Shown here: one piece after another, positions 8,191 through 16,182 of the stretch
Numbering within the stretch: the first letter of the stretch is position 1
How the letters are laid out: each line of letters starts with the position of its first letter
NCBI GenBank assembly: GCA_903871765.1
Contig: CAIQIC010000309.1
Span: 1 to 36,424 of the forward strand
Reading direction: 5' to 3'
DNA: 36,424 bases
DNA from: an uncultured Lentisphaerota bacterium
Lineage (GTDB): Bacteria; Verrucomicrobiota; Kiritimatiellia; CAIQIC01
The notes under the pieces: generated by a model
Told to the model about the DNA's origin: nothing
What the model saw: the letters and a program-made list of their open reading frames with translations, nothing else
Database searches by the model: none
Position numbers and translations under genes: made by a program

Positions 8191-9612
8191 ATGGATCTGA
8201 AAAACAAGGCCATGACGTGGAAAGTGGCGCTCGCCTACGCGTTGCCGAATTTCGGTCTGGCCATCATGACCGGTCCCATCCAGGGGGTCCTGCAAGGGTA
8301 TTATACCAAACATTTCGCCATTACCATGGCGCAAATCGGCGGCATTCTTTTTCTGGCACGGGTGATTGATGCCGTCCTGGATCCTGTTATCGGCATGGTT
8401 TCCGATAACGTAAGAGACCGGTTCTGGGGACGTCGTTCATGGCTGGTCGCCGGGGCGTCGCTTTCCCTGCTGGCCGTCTATCACCTGCTGGTTGTTCCGC
8501 CGGAGCTGACCTTTGCGTACTGTCGTCTGTGGATTATCCTGGGCTTTATCTCATGGACGATTTCCGAGATTCCATACCTGGCCTGGGGCATGGAGCTGAC
8601 CAGTGATTATGATGATCGCACCAAGATCTTCAGTTACAAAACCGCACTGGGATTTATCGGTGCAACGCTTTTCCTCGCGCTTCCCAATATTATCGCCTTC
8701 TATCAGATACATATGCAGGGTATGGCCGCAGATCAGATAACCAGAGATTTCTCTCATACCTCAATGCATGTCTCGTTCTGGTTGATTGCCATTACCATGC
8801 CGTTGTTTGTGGGTATGGCTCTTTGGGTTTGTCCCGGTGGTTCGCGTGTCAAGAGAGCCGAGAGAAAAAGCGTAGGCGAAATTCTTCGAATATTGTTCTC
8901 CAATAAGGCCATGTTGATTTTTATGGGTGCCTTCGCTATTCTCGGAATCGCCGGCGGCATGCAGGTTGCGATGGCTTATCTGCACGTCTCTGTGTACCTG
9001 GCGCTCGGAGAGTCGGTTTCCGTGATTTACACCATTGGTGGATTGTTTTTCCTGTTGGGTGTGCCTTTCTGGAATAAATTCGCAGCGGTGAAGGGCAAGC
9101 ATGTAGCCCTGATCACCGGACTGTCGCTTAATGTTATACTCTTTATCGCGCTAGGCATGTTAAAACCCAGCCATAGCGGTGCGCTGCTAGGGGGCCGGCC
9201 GCTGGTCTTCTGGGAGTATATGCTGATCTTCTGCAGTCTTAATTTTTCCCAGGTGGTTTACTTCTCCATGCCGCCCGCCATCATCGGTGATATCGCCGAA
9301 GCCGCCACGCTAGAAACCAAGGAAGATCAATCCGGGACTTATTTCGCCGTATATACTTTTGTCTACAAGCTGGTGCTTGGAATAGGGCAGGGCCTGGCTC
9401 TGTTCATCGCGGGAAGTGTGTTTGGCTTTGATCCCAAGGTTGTTGAGCAGGTTGATAAGGCCGCCACCGGCATCAAACTCATGATGGGATACATGCCTGC
9501 AGCTCTTGTTGTGGTTGCCATTGTTGTTCTGATAGGCTACCCGATAACAAAGAAGAAGCAGAGGGAGACGCAGGAAAAGATCAAGGAACTGGATCTGACG
9601 GTGCAGGATTAG
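8191..9612 (+). CDS. Sugar:cation symporter, GPH family (MFS, MelB-like)
   Basis: A 473-residue inner-membrane transporter with about twelve hydrophobic segments spread over the whole length. The N-terminus has the GPH hallmark GGILFLARVIDAVLDPVIGMVSDN followed by a basic RFWGRRSWL loop, equivalent to the DPxxGxxxD...RWGRxRP motif of MelB, XylP and related glycoside, pentoside or hexuronide symporters. A second family-typical region is YLAWGMELTSDYDDRTKIFSYK. Substrate cannot be read from sequence; neighbours suggest oligosaccharides or deoxysugars released from pectin. ATG 8191 is preferred because AGGA at 8181-8184 sits 6 nt upstream; earlier in-frame starts at 8158 and 8176 lack this. The codon mix is visibly less GC-rich than in neighbouring genes, as is common for membrane proteins. 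Confidence 0.92.
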   Translation: MDLKNKAMTWKVALAYALPNFGLAIMTGPIQGVLQGYYTKHFAITMAQIGGILFLARVIDAVLDPVIGMVSDNVRDRFWGRRSWLVAGASLSLLAVYHLLVVPPELTFAYCRLWIILGFISWTISEIPYLAWGMELTSDYDDRTKIFSYKTALGFIGATLFLALPNIIAFYQIHMQGMAADQITRDFSHTSMHVSFWLIAITMPLFVGMALWVCPGGSRVKRAERKSVGEILRILFSNKAMLIFMGAFAILGIAGGMQVAMAYLHVSVYLALGESVSVIYTIGGLFFLLGVPFWNKFAAVKGKHVALITGLSLNVILFIALGMLKPSHSGALLGGRPLVFWEYMLIFCSLNFSQVVYFSMPPAIIGDIAEAATLETKEDQSGTYFAVYTFVYKLVLGIGQGLALFIAGSVFGFDPKVVEQVDKAATGIKLMMGYMPAALVVVAIVVLIGYPITKKKQRETQEKIKELDLTVQD

Positions 9613-9654
9613 TCGCCAGGCCTCGGTCGGGCGGAAATCCCACCGGGACATTAT

Positions 9655-9675
9655 TAGATTTCCGATTTCAGATTG
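9655..9675 (+). repeat. Period-7 repeat in the spacer before the GH116-like gene
   Basis: Three 7-mers, TAGATTT CCGATTT CAGATTG. Read on the opposite strand they are CAATCTG AAATCGG AAATCTA, closely matching the GGAAATCAGAAGTCAG type found at 12669-12738. The 107-nt spacer (9613-9719) otherwise shows no terminator or convincing promoter. Confidence 0.45.
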
Positions 9676-9719
9676 AGGAAAAGATAAACCGCAGAATGTT
9701 GGATGAACGTTGATGCGAA

Positions 9720-12700
9720 ATGAGCATGGCCAAGAAAATTGCTGATACTGAGTCATTTCCGGACGACACTGGCGCGGGCGTTGTATTCAGGAAACTCCCG
9801 ACCGAGGCCTGGTCCGCCGTGATCCCTGCGGAGAAGAATCTGCCGCCGGAGTGGGTGGCATCGCTATTTGTGCGCGGCCAGCCCAAGGTGTATACGGGCG
9901 AGGCCCTGATGAAGATCGGCATGCCGGTCGGGGGTGTCTGTGCCGGACTCGTTTACCTGGGCGGGGACGGGAAGCTGTGGTACTGGGACATTTTCAATCG
10001 CTATCTCTCCGGGGTACAGCCGCGCCAGATACAGTACCAGGGCCGCTCCTGGCACGGACTCCCGCAGGGGCTCGGCGCCTGGCAAGGCGGGAATTACATC
10101 GATCCGATCACCACGCAGCCGTGTCCGTTCCAGCAGGGCTTCGCGCTCAAAGTGACCGCCGGTGGAAAAGCCCAGGTGCGCACGCTGGACCGCAAGGGCT
10201 GGAAACTTGTCTCATTCACGGGCGCCTATCCGGTTGGCACGGTCAGGTACTTTGATCCGGACTGCCCGGTGCGGGTGACGCTGGAGGCCTACTCGCCTTA
10301 CTGCCCGTTGGATTTCGACAACTCCAGTTACCCGGCAACCATCATGCGTTACACCCTTGAGAATACCGGCAGGGAGGACGCCAGGGTTCAAGTGGGCGGG
10401 TGGCTTGAGAACCCGGTTCTGCTGGATACGGGCAAGGACTGTCCCGGCGTGCTCCGGCGCAATACCATGACCGTGAAGCCGGGGCTGGCCCTGCTCTCCT
10501 GTTCCGCCATAGTGCCGGCAGAGGAGCCGGTTGTTCGACCAGACATTGTGTTTGAAGATTTTGAGAAGGACACCTTCGAGGGCTGGGTGGTTGAAGGCAC
10601 GGCCTTCGGCAAAGGTCCGGTTGCGAAGAAGGATATGCCCGCCTACATGGGCGACATTGGAATGCGCGGCGGGCGCGCAGCCAACTCCCATGCCGGCGCC
10701 CCGATTAATGAATCAGCGGGACGGAATGAGGCGGCCGATGCGGCCGTGCGCGACCAGGCGACCGGCCGGTTGATCAGTCGTGAGTTTATGGTCGAGCGAA
10801 AACTTGTCGCGTTTCTTATCGGCGGAGGCAATTACCCCGGCCGCTGCTGTTTGAATCTTGTAGTGGATGGCAAGGTGGTGCGCAGCGCGACCGGCCACAA
10901 CGGCAATCTGATGCGCGCCGACCTGTTTGATGTCGGTGAGTTCGTCGGCAGGACTGCGCACATTGAGGTGGTGGACGACATGACGTGCGTTGCCGGCAAT
11001 ATCGGAGTGGATCACATTGTGTTCACCGAGGTCCAGCCGCCGAAACAGAATCCCGACTGGGGCACGATGGCGCTGGCGGCGGTCGGCCCAGCCGGGTGCG
11101 GTGGCAGCGCACGGTTGAAGAATGCGTCGGAGGCCGGGCTGTTCGAGGCTGGCGTCACATCCGAGGCGTCTGCACCGGCGGGAGACCAACTGGTGGGTGG
11201 CGTCACCCAATCCCTGACGCTGGCACCGGGCGCGCGTGGAACGGCTGAGTTTGTCATCGCCTGGCATTTTGCCAACGTGCCGGCCATGGCGCGGGGCAGC
11301 GAGACGGGCTGGTATTATGGGAAGCGCTTCGAGCATGCGGCGGCCGTGGCGGAGCACATCGCCGCAAACGCAGAAAAACTTTCGGCAATCACGATGCTCT
11401 GGCGCGCTACCTGGTACGACGCGACCCTGCCGTACTGGTTCCTGGACAGAACGTTTATCCCGCTGGATTGCCTGGCATCCACCACCTGTTTTCGGTTCGC
11501 CGACGGGCGCTTCTACACGTTCGAGGGGGTGCGCAGTTGCCCGGGCCACCCGAACCACGTCTGGCATTACGCGCAGGGGCATGCCCGGATCTTCCCCGAG
11601 CTGGAGCGGGATGTGCTGGAGCGCGTGTGGTATGGTTTCGCTTTTCACGATGACGGATCCATGGCCTGCCGGGGAGAACATGGCGGCGGGTCTGCGATAG
11701 ACGGGCACTGCGGCGCCATCCTTTCCGTTCTGCGGGCGCACCAGACGAATCCGGATGGCACGCTGCTGGCGCGCATCTGGCCCAGGGTAAAAAAGTCCAT
11801 TGAGTACGCCAATGCACGTGACCGTGACGGTGACGGGCTGCTGGATACGCCGATGCTCACTACGCTGGATGAACCCTGGCATGGCCAGATCCCCTGGCTC
11901 AGCAGTCTCTACCTCGCCGCGCTCAAGGCCGGCGAACAGATGGCGACGGAGATGGGCGATGCGGAGTTTGCGCAGGATTGCCGCGACCGGGCTGCCAAGG
12001 GACGCACCGCGATGGATGCCAAGCTCTTTAACGGCGAGTGGTTTGTCCAGATCCCCGACCCGGCGAACCCTGAGAAACTGGGCGCCTACGAGACCTGCCA
12101 CATTGACCAGGTGCTGGGGCAGGGCTGGGCCTGGCAGGTCGGGTTGGAGCGGGTGCTCAACGCAGCCACCACCCGCTCGGCGCTGCGCTCGATCTGGAAA
12201 TACAATTTTACCCGGAACCTGGAGGCCTACGACCGGCAGAGCGATCCCAAAGGACGCCCGTATTTTGCCCGTGGCGAGGGCGGGCTAGTCATGACCGCCA
12301 ATGCGCTGGGACGCAAGGTGCCGCTGGGCATCTACTCGCCCTTTGCCTGCTATCTGAACGAAACTATGAATGGATTTGAATATCAGGCGGCGGCGCACAT
12401 GATCGCCGAAGGCCTGGTCAAGGAAGGCCTGGCCGTGATCCGCACGGTGGACGACCGTTACGACGGGAACAAGCGCAACCCGTTTAATGAGATTGAATGC
12501 GGCGATCATTATGCCCGTTCCCTGGCAAGCTACGGAGCGCTCATCGCCATTTCAGGATTCGAATACCACGGGCCCAAGGGACACATCGGGTTTGCGCCGA
12601 GGCTGGCGCCCGAAAATTTCAAGGCGCCGTTCACGGCGGCGGAAGGGTGGGGGACGTATGAGCAGAGAATTCAGGAGTCAGAAGACAGGAGTCGGAAATC

Positions 12701-12941
12701 AGAAGTCAGAGGACAGCAGGCAGAGATCAGAAGCCAAATAACTGTGAAATATGGCCGGCTGCGGGTGAAGACGGTTTCGCTGGCGCTGTCCAAGGACGGG
12801 AAGTCGCGTGCGGCGAAGGTTTCCGTGAAGGGCAAGGCGGTTGCCAACAAGCTGGCTCTCAAGGATGGCAAGGCCATCATTACCCTCGCGGCCGAAGCGG
12901 TGATAAAAGCGGGCGAGTCACTGGAAGTGGTTGTTTGGTGA
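9720..12941 (+). CDS. GH116/DUF608-type glycosidase with inserted carbohydrate-binding-like domain
   Basis: A 1073-residue protein related to bile-acid beta-glucosidase GBA2 and bacterial GH116 enzymes (beta-glucosidase, beta-xylosidase or glucosaminidase). The N-terminal beta-sandwich starts with GMPVGGVCAGLVYLGGDGKLWYWDIFNR, the best DUF608 signature. The (alpha/alpha)6 barrel begins near residue 560; FYTFEG (Glu602) and TTLDEPWHGQIPWLSSLY (Asp717) are the likely nucleophile and acid/base by motif. Residues about 280-450 interrupt the sandwich with a module ending in VDHIVFTEVQ that resembles the extra beta-domain of some GH32 enzymes. Near residue 985 a heptamer-repeat insertion adds a charged tail segment. 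No signal peptide is visible, so it may act in the cytoplasm on imported oligosaccharides. No strong ribosome site is seen at ATG 9720. Confidence 0.88.
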   Translation: MSMAKKIADTESFPDDTGAGVVFRKLPTEAWSAVIPAEKNLPPEWVASLFVRGQPKVYTGEALMKIGMPVGGVCAGLVYLGGDGKLWYWDIFNRYLSGVQPRQIQYQGRSWHGLPQGLGAWQGGNYIDPITTQPCPFQQGFALKVTAGGKAQVRTLDRKGWKLVSFTGAYPVGTVRYFDPDCPVRVTLEAYSPYCPLDFDNSSYPATIMRYTLENTGREDARVQVGGWLENPVLLDTGKDCPGVLRRNTMTVKPGLALLSCSAIVPAEEPVVRPDIVFEDFEKDTFEGWVVEGTAFGKGPVAKKDMPAYMGDIGMRGGRAANSHAGAPINESAGRNEAADAAVRDQATGRLISREFMVERKLVAFLIGGGNYPGRCCLNLVVDGKVVRSATGHNGNLMRADLFDVGEFVGRTAHIEVVDDMTCVAGNIGVDHIVFTEVQPPKQNPDWGTMALAAVGPAGCGGSARLKNASEAGLFEAGVTSEASAPAGDQLVGGVTQSLTLAPGARGTAEFVIAWHFANVPAMARGSETGWYYGKRFEHAAAVAEHIAANAEKLSAITMLWRATWYDATLPYWFLDRTFIPLDCLASTTCFRFADGRFYTFEGVRSCPGHPNHVWHYAQGHARIFPELERDVLERVWYGFAFHDDGSMACRGEHGGGSAIDGHCGAILSVLRAHQTNPDGTLLARIWPRVKKSIEYANARDRDGDGLLDTPMLTTLDEPWHGQIPWLSSLYLAALKAGEQMATEMGDAEFAQDCRDRAAKGRTAMDAKLFNGEWFVQIPDPANPEKLGAYETCHIDQVLGQGWAWQVGLERVLNAATTRSALRSIWKYNFTRNLEAYDRQSDPKGRPYFARGEGGLVMTANALGRKVPLGIYSPFACYLNETMNGFEYQAAAHMIAEGLVKEGLAVIRTVDDRYDGNKRNPFNEIECGDHYARSLASYGALIAISGFEYHGPKGHIGFAPRLAPENFKAPFTAAEGWGTYEQRIQESEDRSRKSEVRGQQAEIRSQITVKYGRLRVKTVSLALSKDGKSRAAKVSVKGKAVANKLALKDGKAIITLAAEAVIKAGESLEVVVW
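12669..12738 (+). repeat. Ten-unit degenerate heptamer repeat inside the GH116-like gene
   Basis: Ten contiguous 7-mers can be read: ATTCAGG AGTCAGA AGACAGG, then AGTCGGA AATCAGA, AGTCAGA GGACAGC, AGGCAGA GATCAGA and AGCCAAA. The consensus is about AGTCAGA. Because three units equal seven codons, the encoded peptide also repeats every seven residues: QESEDRS, RKSEVRG, QQAEIRS. The frame stays open, and recognisable enzyme sequence resumes at VKYGRLRVKTV. Confidence 0.75.
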
Positions 12942-12955
12942 AAAGGAGAGATGCC

Positions 12956-15900
12956 ATGGGACGATTTGTTGCATGGTTTGGTGGCCTGGTGATTTTATGC
13001 GCGGGCGTAGCCGGAGCCGCGGAGGCCGGCGTTGCAGTGACGAACCTGCCGGCCGGGGCTGGCTCCACCGCTCTTCCGGTTGAGGCACGCCTGCCGCCGA
13101 AGTACCCCGGGATCTGGCAGAAGCCTGTCAACTACAGGGAGCCGCCTCGGGAGTATGAGACGGTATCCACCAACGGCTGGACCATCGAGGTGGAAAAGCA
13201 GCTTATGTCCGAAGATCCTGAGCTTGCCGGGAAAGCTGTGGCGCGTCTTTCACTAAAGCTTAATGAAGCCCTTGCGGCGCTGCCCGAAGCTTCCCGTGCC
13301 AACCTGAGGAAGTTGAAGGTGTTCCTGATGTATGGGCCGAAGGCCAAAGGTGGCGGCCGCGATAATGGCACCGAATACTACCAGAAGGACGCACCAGACT
13401 GTTACCAGACGCTGGACCCGCGCTGGGGCAACAGCCTTGTGATATACTCCGCCGAGAATTATGTGTGGCAGTCGGATTTATGGGCGCTCAAGCTTTCGCT
13501 GCACGAACTGGCGCATGCGCATCACCTGGTGCAGTGGCCGGAAGACCGGGTGGAAATCGTCCAGGCTTATGAGCACGCCATGAGCCGCAAGCTCTATCGC
13601 AACGTCCGGGATGATCAAGGCAAGACGCACGCGAAGGCTTATGCGATACAGAACCCGATAGAGTATTTCGCCGAACTTTCCTGCATGTATTTTGCGGGCT
13701 GCGACTATCCGCCGCGCAATCGCAAGGAGCTGAAGGCCTACGACCCGGAAGGCTACGCGATGATTCAGAAGCTGTGGGGTATAGTCGCGGAGGCGCCGTC
13801 AGATGATTGGAAAAAGAGCCCGGTCAGCATGCTGGCATCCCAGATCGGTTATCATCCGCTGAATACCAAGCACGTTTATCTGCGCAGTACCGAGGAGAAA
13901 CCGCCGGCTGGAATCTTTGAGAAGGAATTCAGCGTAATCGACGCGCAGGCAGAGCAGGAAGTGTTTCGCGGCAAGGTGGCGACCTGGGGGCGGAAATGGG
14001 ACACCTCCTGGTGGGTGCTGGATTTCACCCCGTTGCGGAGGCAGGGCGAGTTTTATGTGAAAACCGGGAAATTGGTTTCAAGCCGGTTCAAAATAGAAAA
14101 TGGCATTTTCCACAAGACTGATCTGACGGTGATCGCTCTTGATCAGCTTGAGCACAGGATTCATCAAGGTCAGGACGACCAGCGGCGCGGCCTGCAGGGG
14201 CTTTACACCAATTGTCCGCCGGAGACCAGGATTTACATGGATTGCGGAAGTCCGTATGCCGAACTGGAGCCGGTCGGCACATGTGTGTATGCTCTGTTCG
14301 AATTGCACGATCTCCTGGGCCGGGAGTTCTCCGAAAAGGATAATAAGCGGATGATTGATCTGGCCGCGCTGGGTGCGGACTACTTTGTCGCGGCCCAGCG
14401 CAGCAGTTCCGATCCTGAAATTGACGGCATGTTCTACCACTCCCTGCTGGTGAACAATCGGGATACGTGGGCGGGCAGTTTTTCAACCTATCTGGACGCG
14501 GCCTATGGCATGGCGCTGATGGCCAAGGCCCACCAGTTTTTCAAGGACCGGGATCCGCAACGGGCGGCGTGTTACCTTGAAGCGGCGAAGAAAGCATGGA
14601 AGCTCTGCGCTCATCGTCCATACCATACGAAGGCTGACAGAACATTCCCCTACGGCTGCCAAGCCTATTTCTGGAATGCGCCGGTTGGAATCCAGGATAC
14701 TTTCGGCCGAGCTTTTTACAATATACTGAACAAGAACTGGAAGATGCCTGATACGCTCCGGACGAGGGACCGTCTGCCCTTTATTCAAGGCTCGGCGTTA
14801 CTGTATGAAATCACCGGCGAGAACAAGTACCTGGACAAAGCGATCGAGTTTGCGGATGTTGTCGTTGAGCGGCAGTTCACCGACTGGGAACACCCGATCG
14901 AGGGTTGTTTCGGAACCTTTTACGAGTTTGAAGGCAATAATGAGGCGTTCTTCCATGAATTCATGCAGGGTGGTTTCTGGTGGGAAGGAAATGTGGAAGC
15001 CATGAACCTGGAGGGCTTCATGCATCTGCTGCGGCTCGCGCCCCGGAATTCCAAGGCCGCGCTATGGCAGAATGCAGTTTTCACCTATGCCGAGAACTAC
15101 GCCAGAAAGTCCACGACCCTGAATCCCCTGGGCATTTATCCCGTGGCCTGTTACCGGGACCCGCAGCATGGCGGGCTCAAGTATTTCCAGAACACCTTGA
15201 TGGGCTCTGCGTGCCTGTATGGCTTCAGCGCCAAGAACTTCATGCTGCTGGGCGATTTCCTGAAGGACAGCAGTTTTCAGTCGCCGGCGCTGGCCGGGGT
15301 GAACTTTATCGGCGGATTGAATCCCGGAATACCGAATGCCTATGAGGAGACGGCCTGGGATGCACGGACGCTGATTCTGGGGGTGGGGCGTTCCTGGTTT
15401 GGTCCGGCGGGTGATCTGGCCGAGACGGCCAGAGGATCGGTGCCGAATGGTTTCTGCGCGGCGCCGCAGTTCTGGCAGCCTACGTTCGATAATTTCATTT
15501 CATACCAGTCGGACAAACCGCGCGGGATGATCAACAAGGGCGGCGGTCTTCAGTTCAACGAAGGCTGGATCCTGCACAGTCATGCCTATGTGCAGGCGGT
15601 GGCGCGTCTGGAGGCCGGGTATACGCTCCAACTGAAAACCCTGAACGAGGGCCGGGCTGTCGGTACCGGGGTTTCTGTTGTTCTCTCGGAAACCGAGGCG
15701 CCGCATGGGAAGATCACCCGCACCTATCGAACCGACGGCGATGGGTCTCTGGTCGTCACCGATCTCCCGACGCCGTGCCGCGGCACGGTTTGCATAACTT
15801 ACAACGGCCGTGAGATCATGAGGCCCGTTGCCGCCGTGGCGGGCGGGCAGCATGCCATGACCGTGGATTTTGCGCAGGAGGTCAACCTCGACATCCTGCT

Positions 15901-16177
15901 TCCGGGGAAAATGACCGTCGGGTCAAAGGGCGCGGCGAAGATCATGGTGGAAAATACAGGTTCAAAGGAAGTTAAGCTGAAACTGCTGCTTTCCGCCAGC
16001 GGCCTGCAGTTGAGCAGGACCCAGCTTGAACTGACGGTGAGAGCCGGCAAGCGGCAGAAGATAGCGGTGCCGTTTGAATGCGGACAGAAAGTGATGCCCT
16101 GCCTGGTGCGGGCCATCATTGACGAAGGCGCACCGGTGCGCGATTTCTTTGGGACTGGCAGGATTTGTTCGAAATAG
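12956..16177 (+). CDS. Secreted zinc-peptidase-like / GH9-like fusion protein
   Basis: A 1073-residue protein with a signal peptide (MGRFVAWFGGLVILCAGVAG). Residues about 70-275 resemble an anthrax-lethal-factor-like zincin: HELAH at 183-187 supplies two zinc ligands and the catalytic Glu184, and EYFAE (Glu240) matches the third-ligand helix of that clan. Residues about 285-385 look like the Ig-like CelD_N domain (SQIGYHPLNTKHVYL to SRFKIENG). Residues about 390-865 form a helical barrel resembling GH9, although the GH9 DAGD motif is not seen; MDCGSP (Asp429) lies near its expected place. The last 200 residues form Ig/CARDB-like domains. AGGAG at 12943-12947 with an 8-nt spacer fixes ATG 12956. 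I know no characterised protein with this order. The peptidase and cellulase-like calls are motif-based; function is open. Confidence 0.75.
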   Translation: MGRFVAWFGGLVILCAGVAGAAEAGVAVTNLPAGAGSTALPVEARLPPKYPGIWQKPVNYREPPREYETVSTNGWTIEVEKQLMSEDPELAGKAVARLSLKLNEALAALPEASRANLRKLKVFLMYGPKAKGGGRDNGTEYYQKDAPDCYQTLDPRWGNSLVIYSAENYVWQSDLWALKLSLHELAHAHHLVQWPEDRVEIVQAYEHAMSRKLYRNVRDDQGKTHAKAYAIQNPIEYFAELSCMYFAGCDYPPRNRKELKAYDPEGYAMIQKLWGIVAEAPSDDWKKSPVSMLASQIGYHPLNTKHVYLRSTEEKPPAGIFEKEFSVIDAQAEQEVFRGKVATWGRKWDTSWWVLDFTPLRRQGEFYVKTGKLVSSRFKIENGIFHKTDLTVIALDQLEHRIHQGQDDQRRGLQGLYTNCPPETRIYMDCGSPYAELEPVGTCVYALFELHDLLGREFSEKDNKRMIDLAALGADYFVAAQRSSSDPEIDGMFYHSLLVNNRDTWAGSFSTYLDAAYGMALMAKAHQFFKDRDPQRAACYLEAAKKAWKLCAHRPYHTKADRTFPYGCQAYFWNAPVGIQDTFGRAFYNILNKNWKMPDTLRTRDRLPFIQGSALLYEITGENKYLDKAIEFADVVVERQFTDWEHPIEGCFGTFYEFEGNNEAFFHEFMQGGFWWEGNVEAMNLEGFMHLLRLAPRNSKAALWQNAVFTYAENYARKSTTLNPLGIYPVACYRDPQHGGLKYFQNTLMGSACLYGFSAKNFMLLGDFLKDSSFQSPALAGVNFIGGLNPGIPNAYEETAWDARTLILGVGRSWFGPAGDLAETARGSVPNGFCAAPQFWQPTFDNFISYQSDKPRGMINKGGGLQFNEGWILHSHAYVQAVARLEAGYTLQLKTLNEGRAVGTGVSVVLSETEAPHGKITRTYRTDGDGSLVVTDLPTPCRGTVCITYNGREIMRPVAAVAGGQHAMTVDFAQEVNLDILLPGKMTVGSKGAAKIMVENTGSKEVKLKLLLSASGLQLSRTQLELTVRAGKRQKIAVPFECGQKVMPCLVRAIIDEGAPVRDFFGTGRICSK

Positions 16178-16182
16178 AGCCT

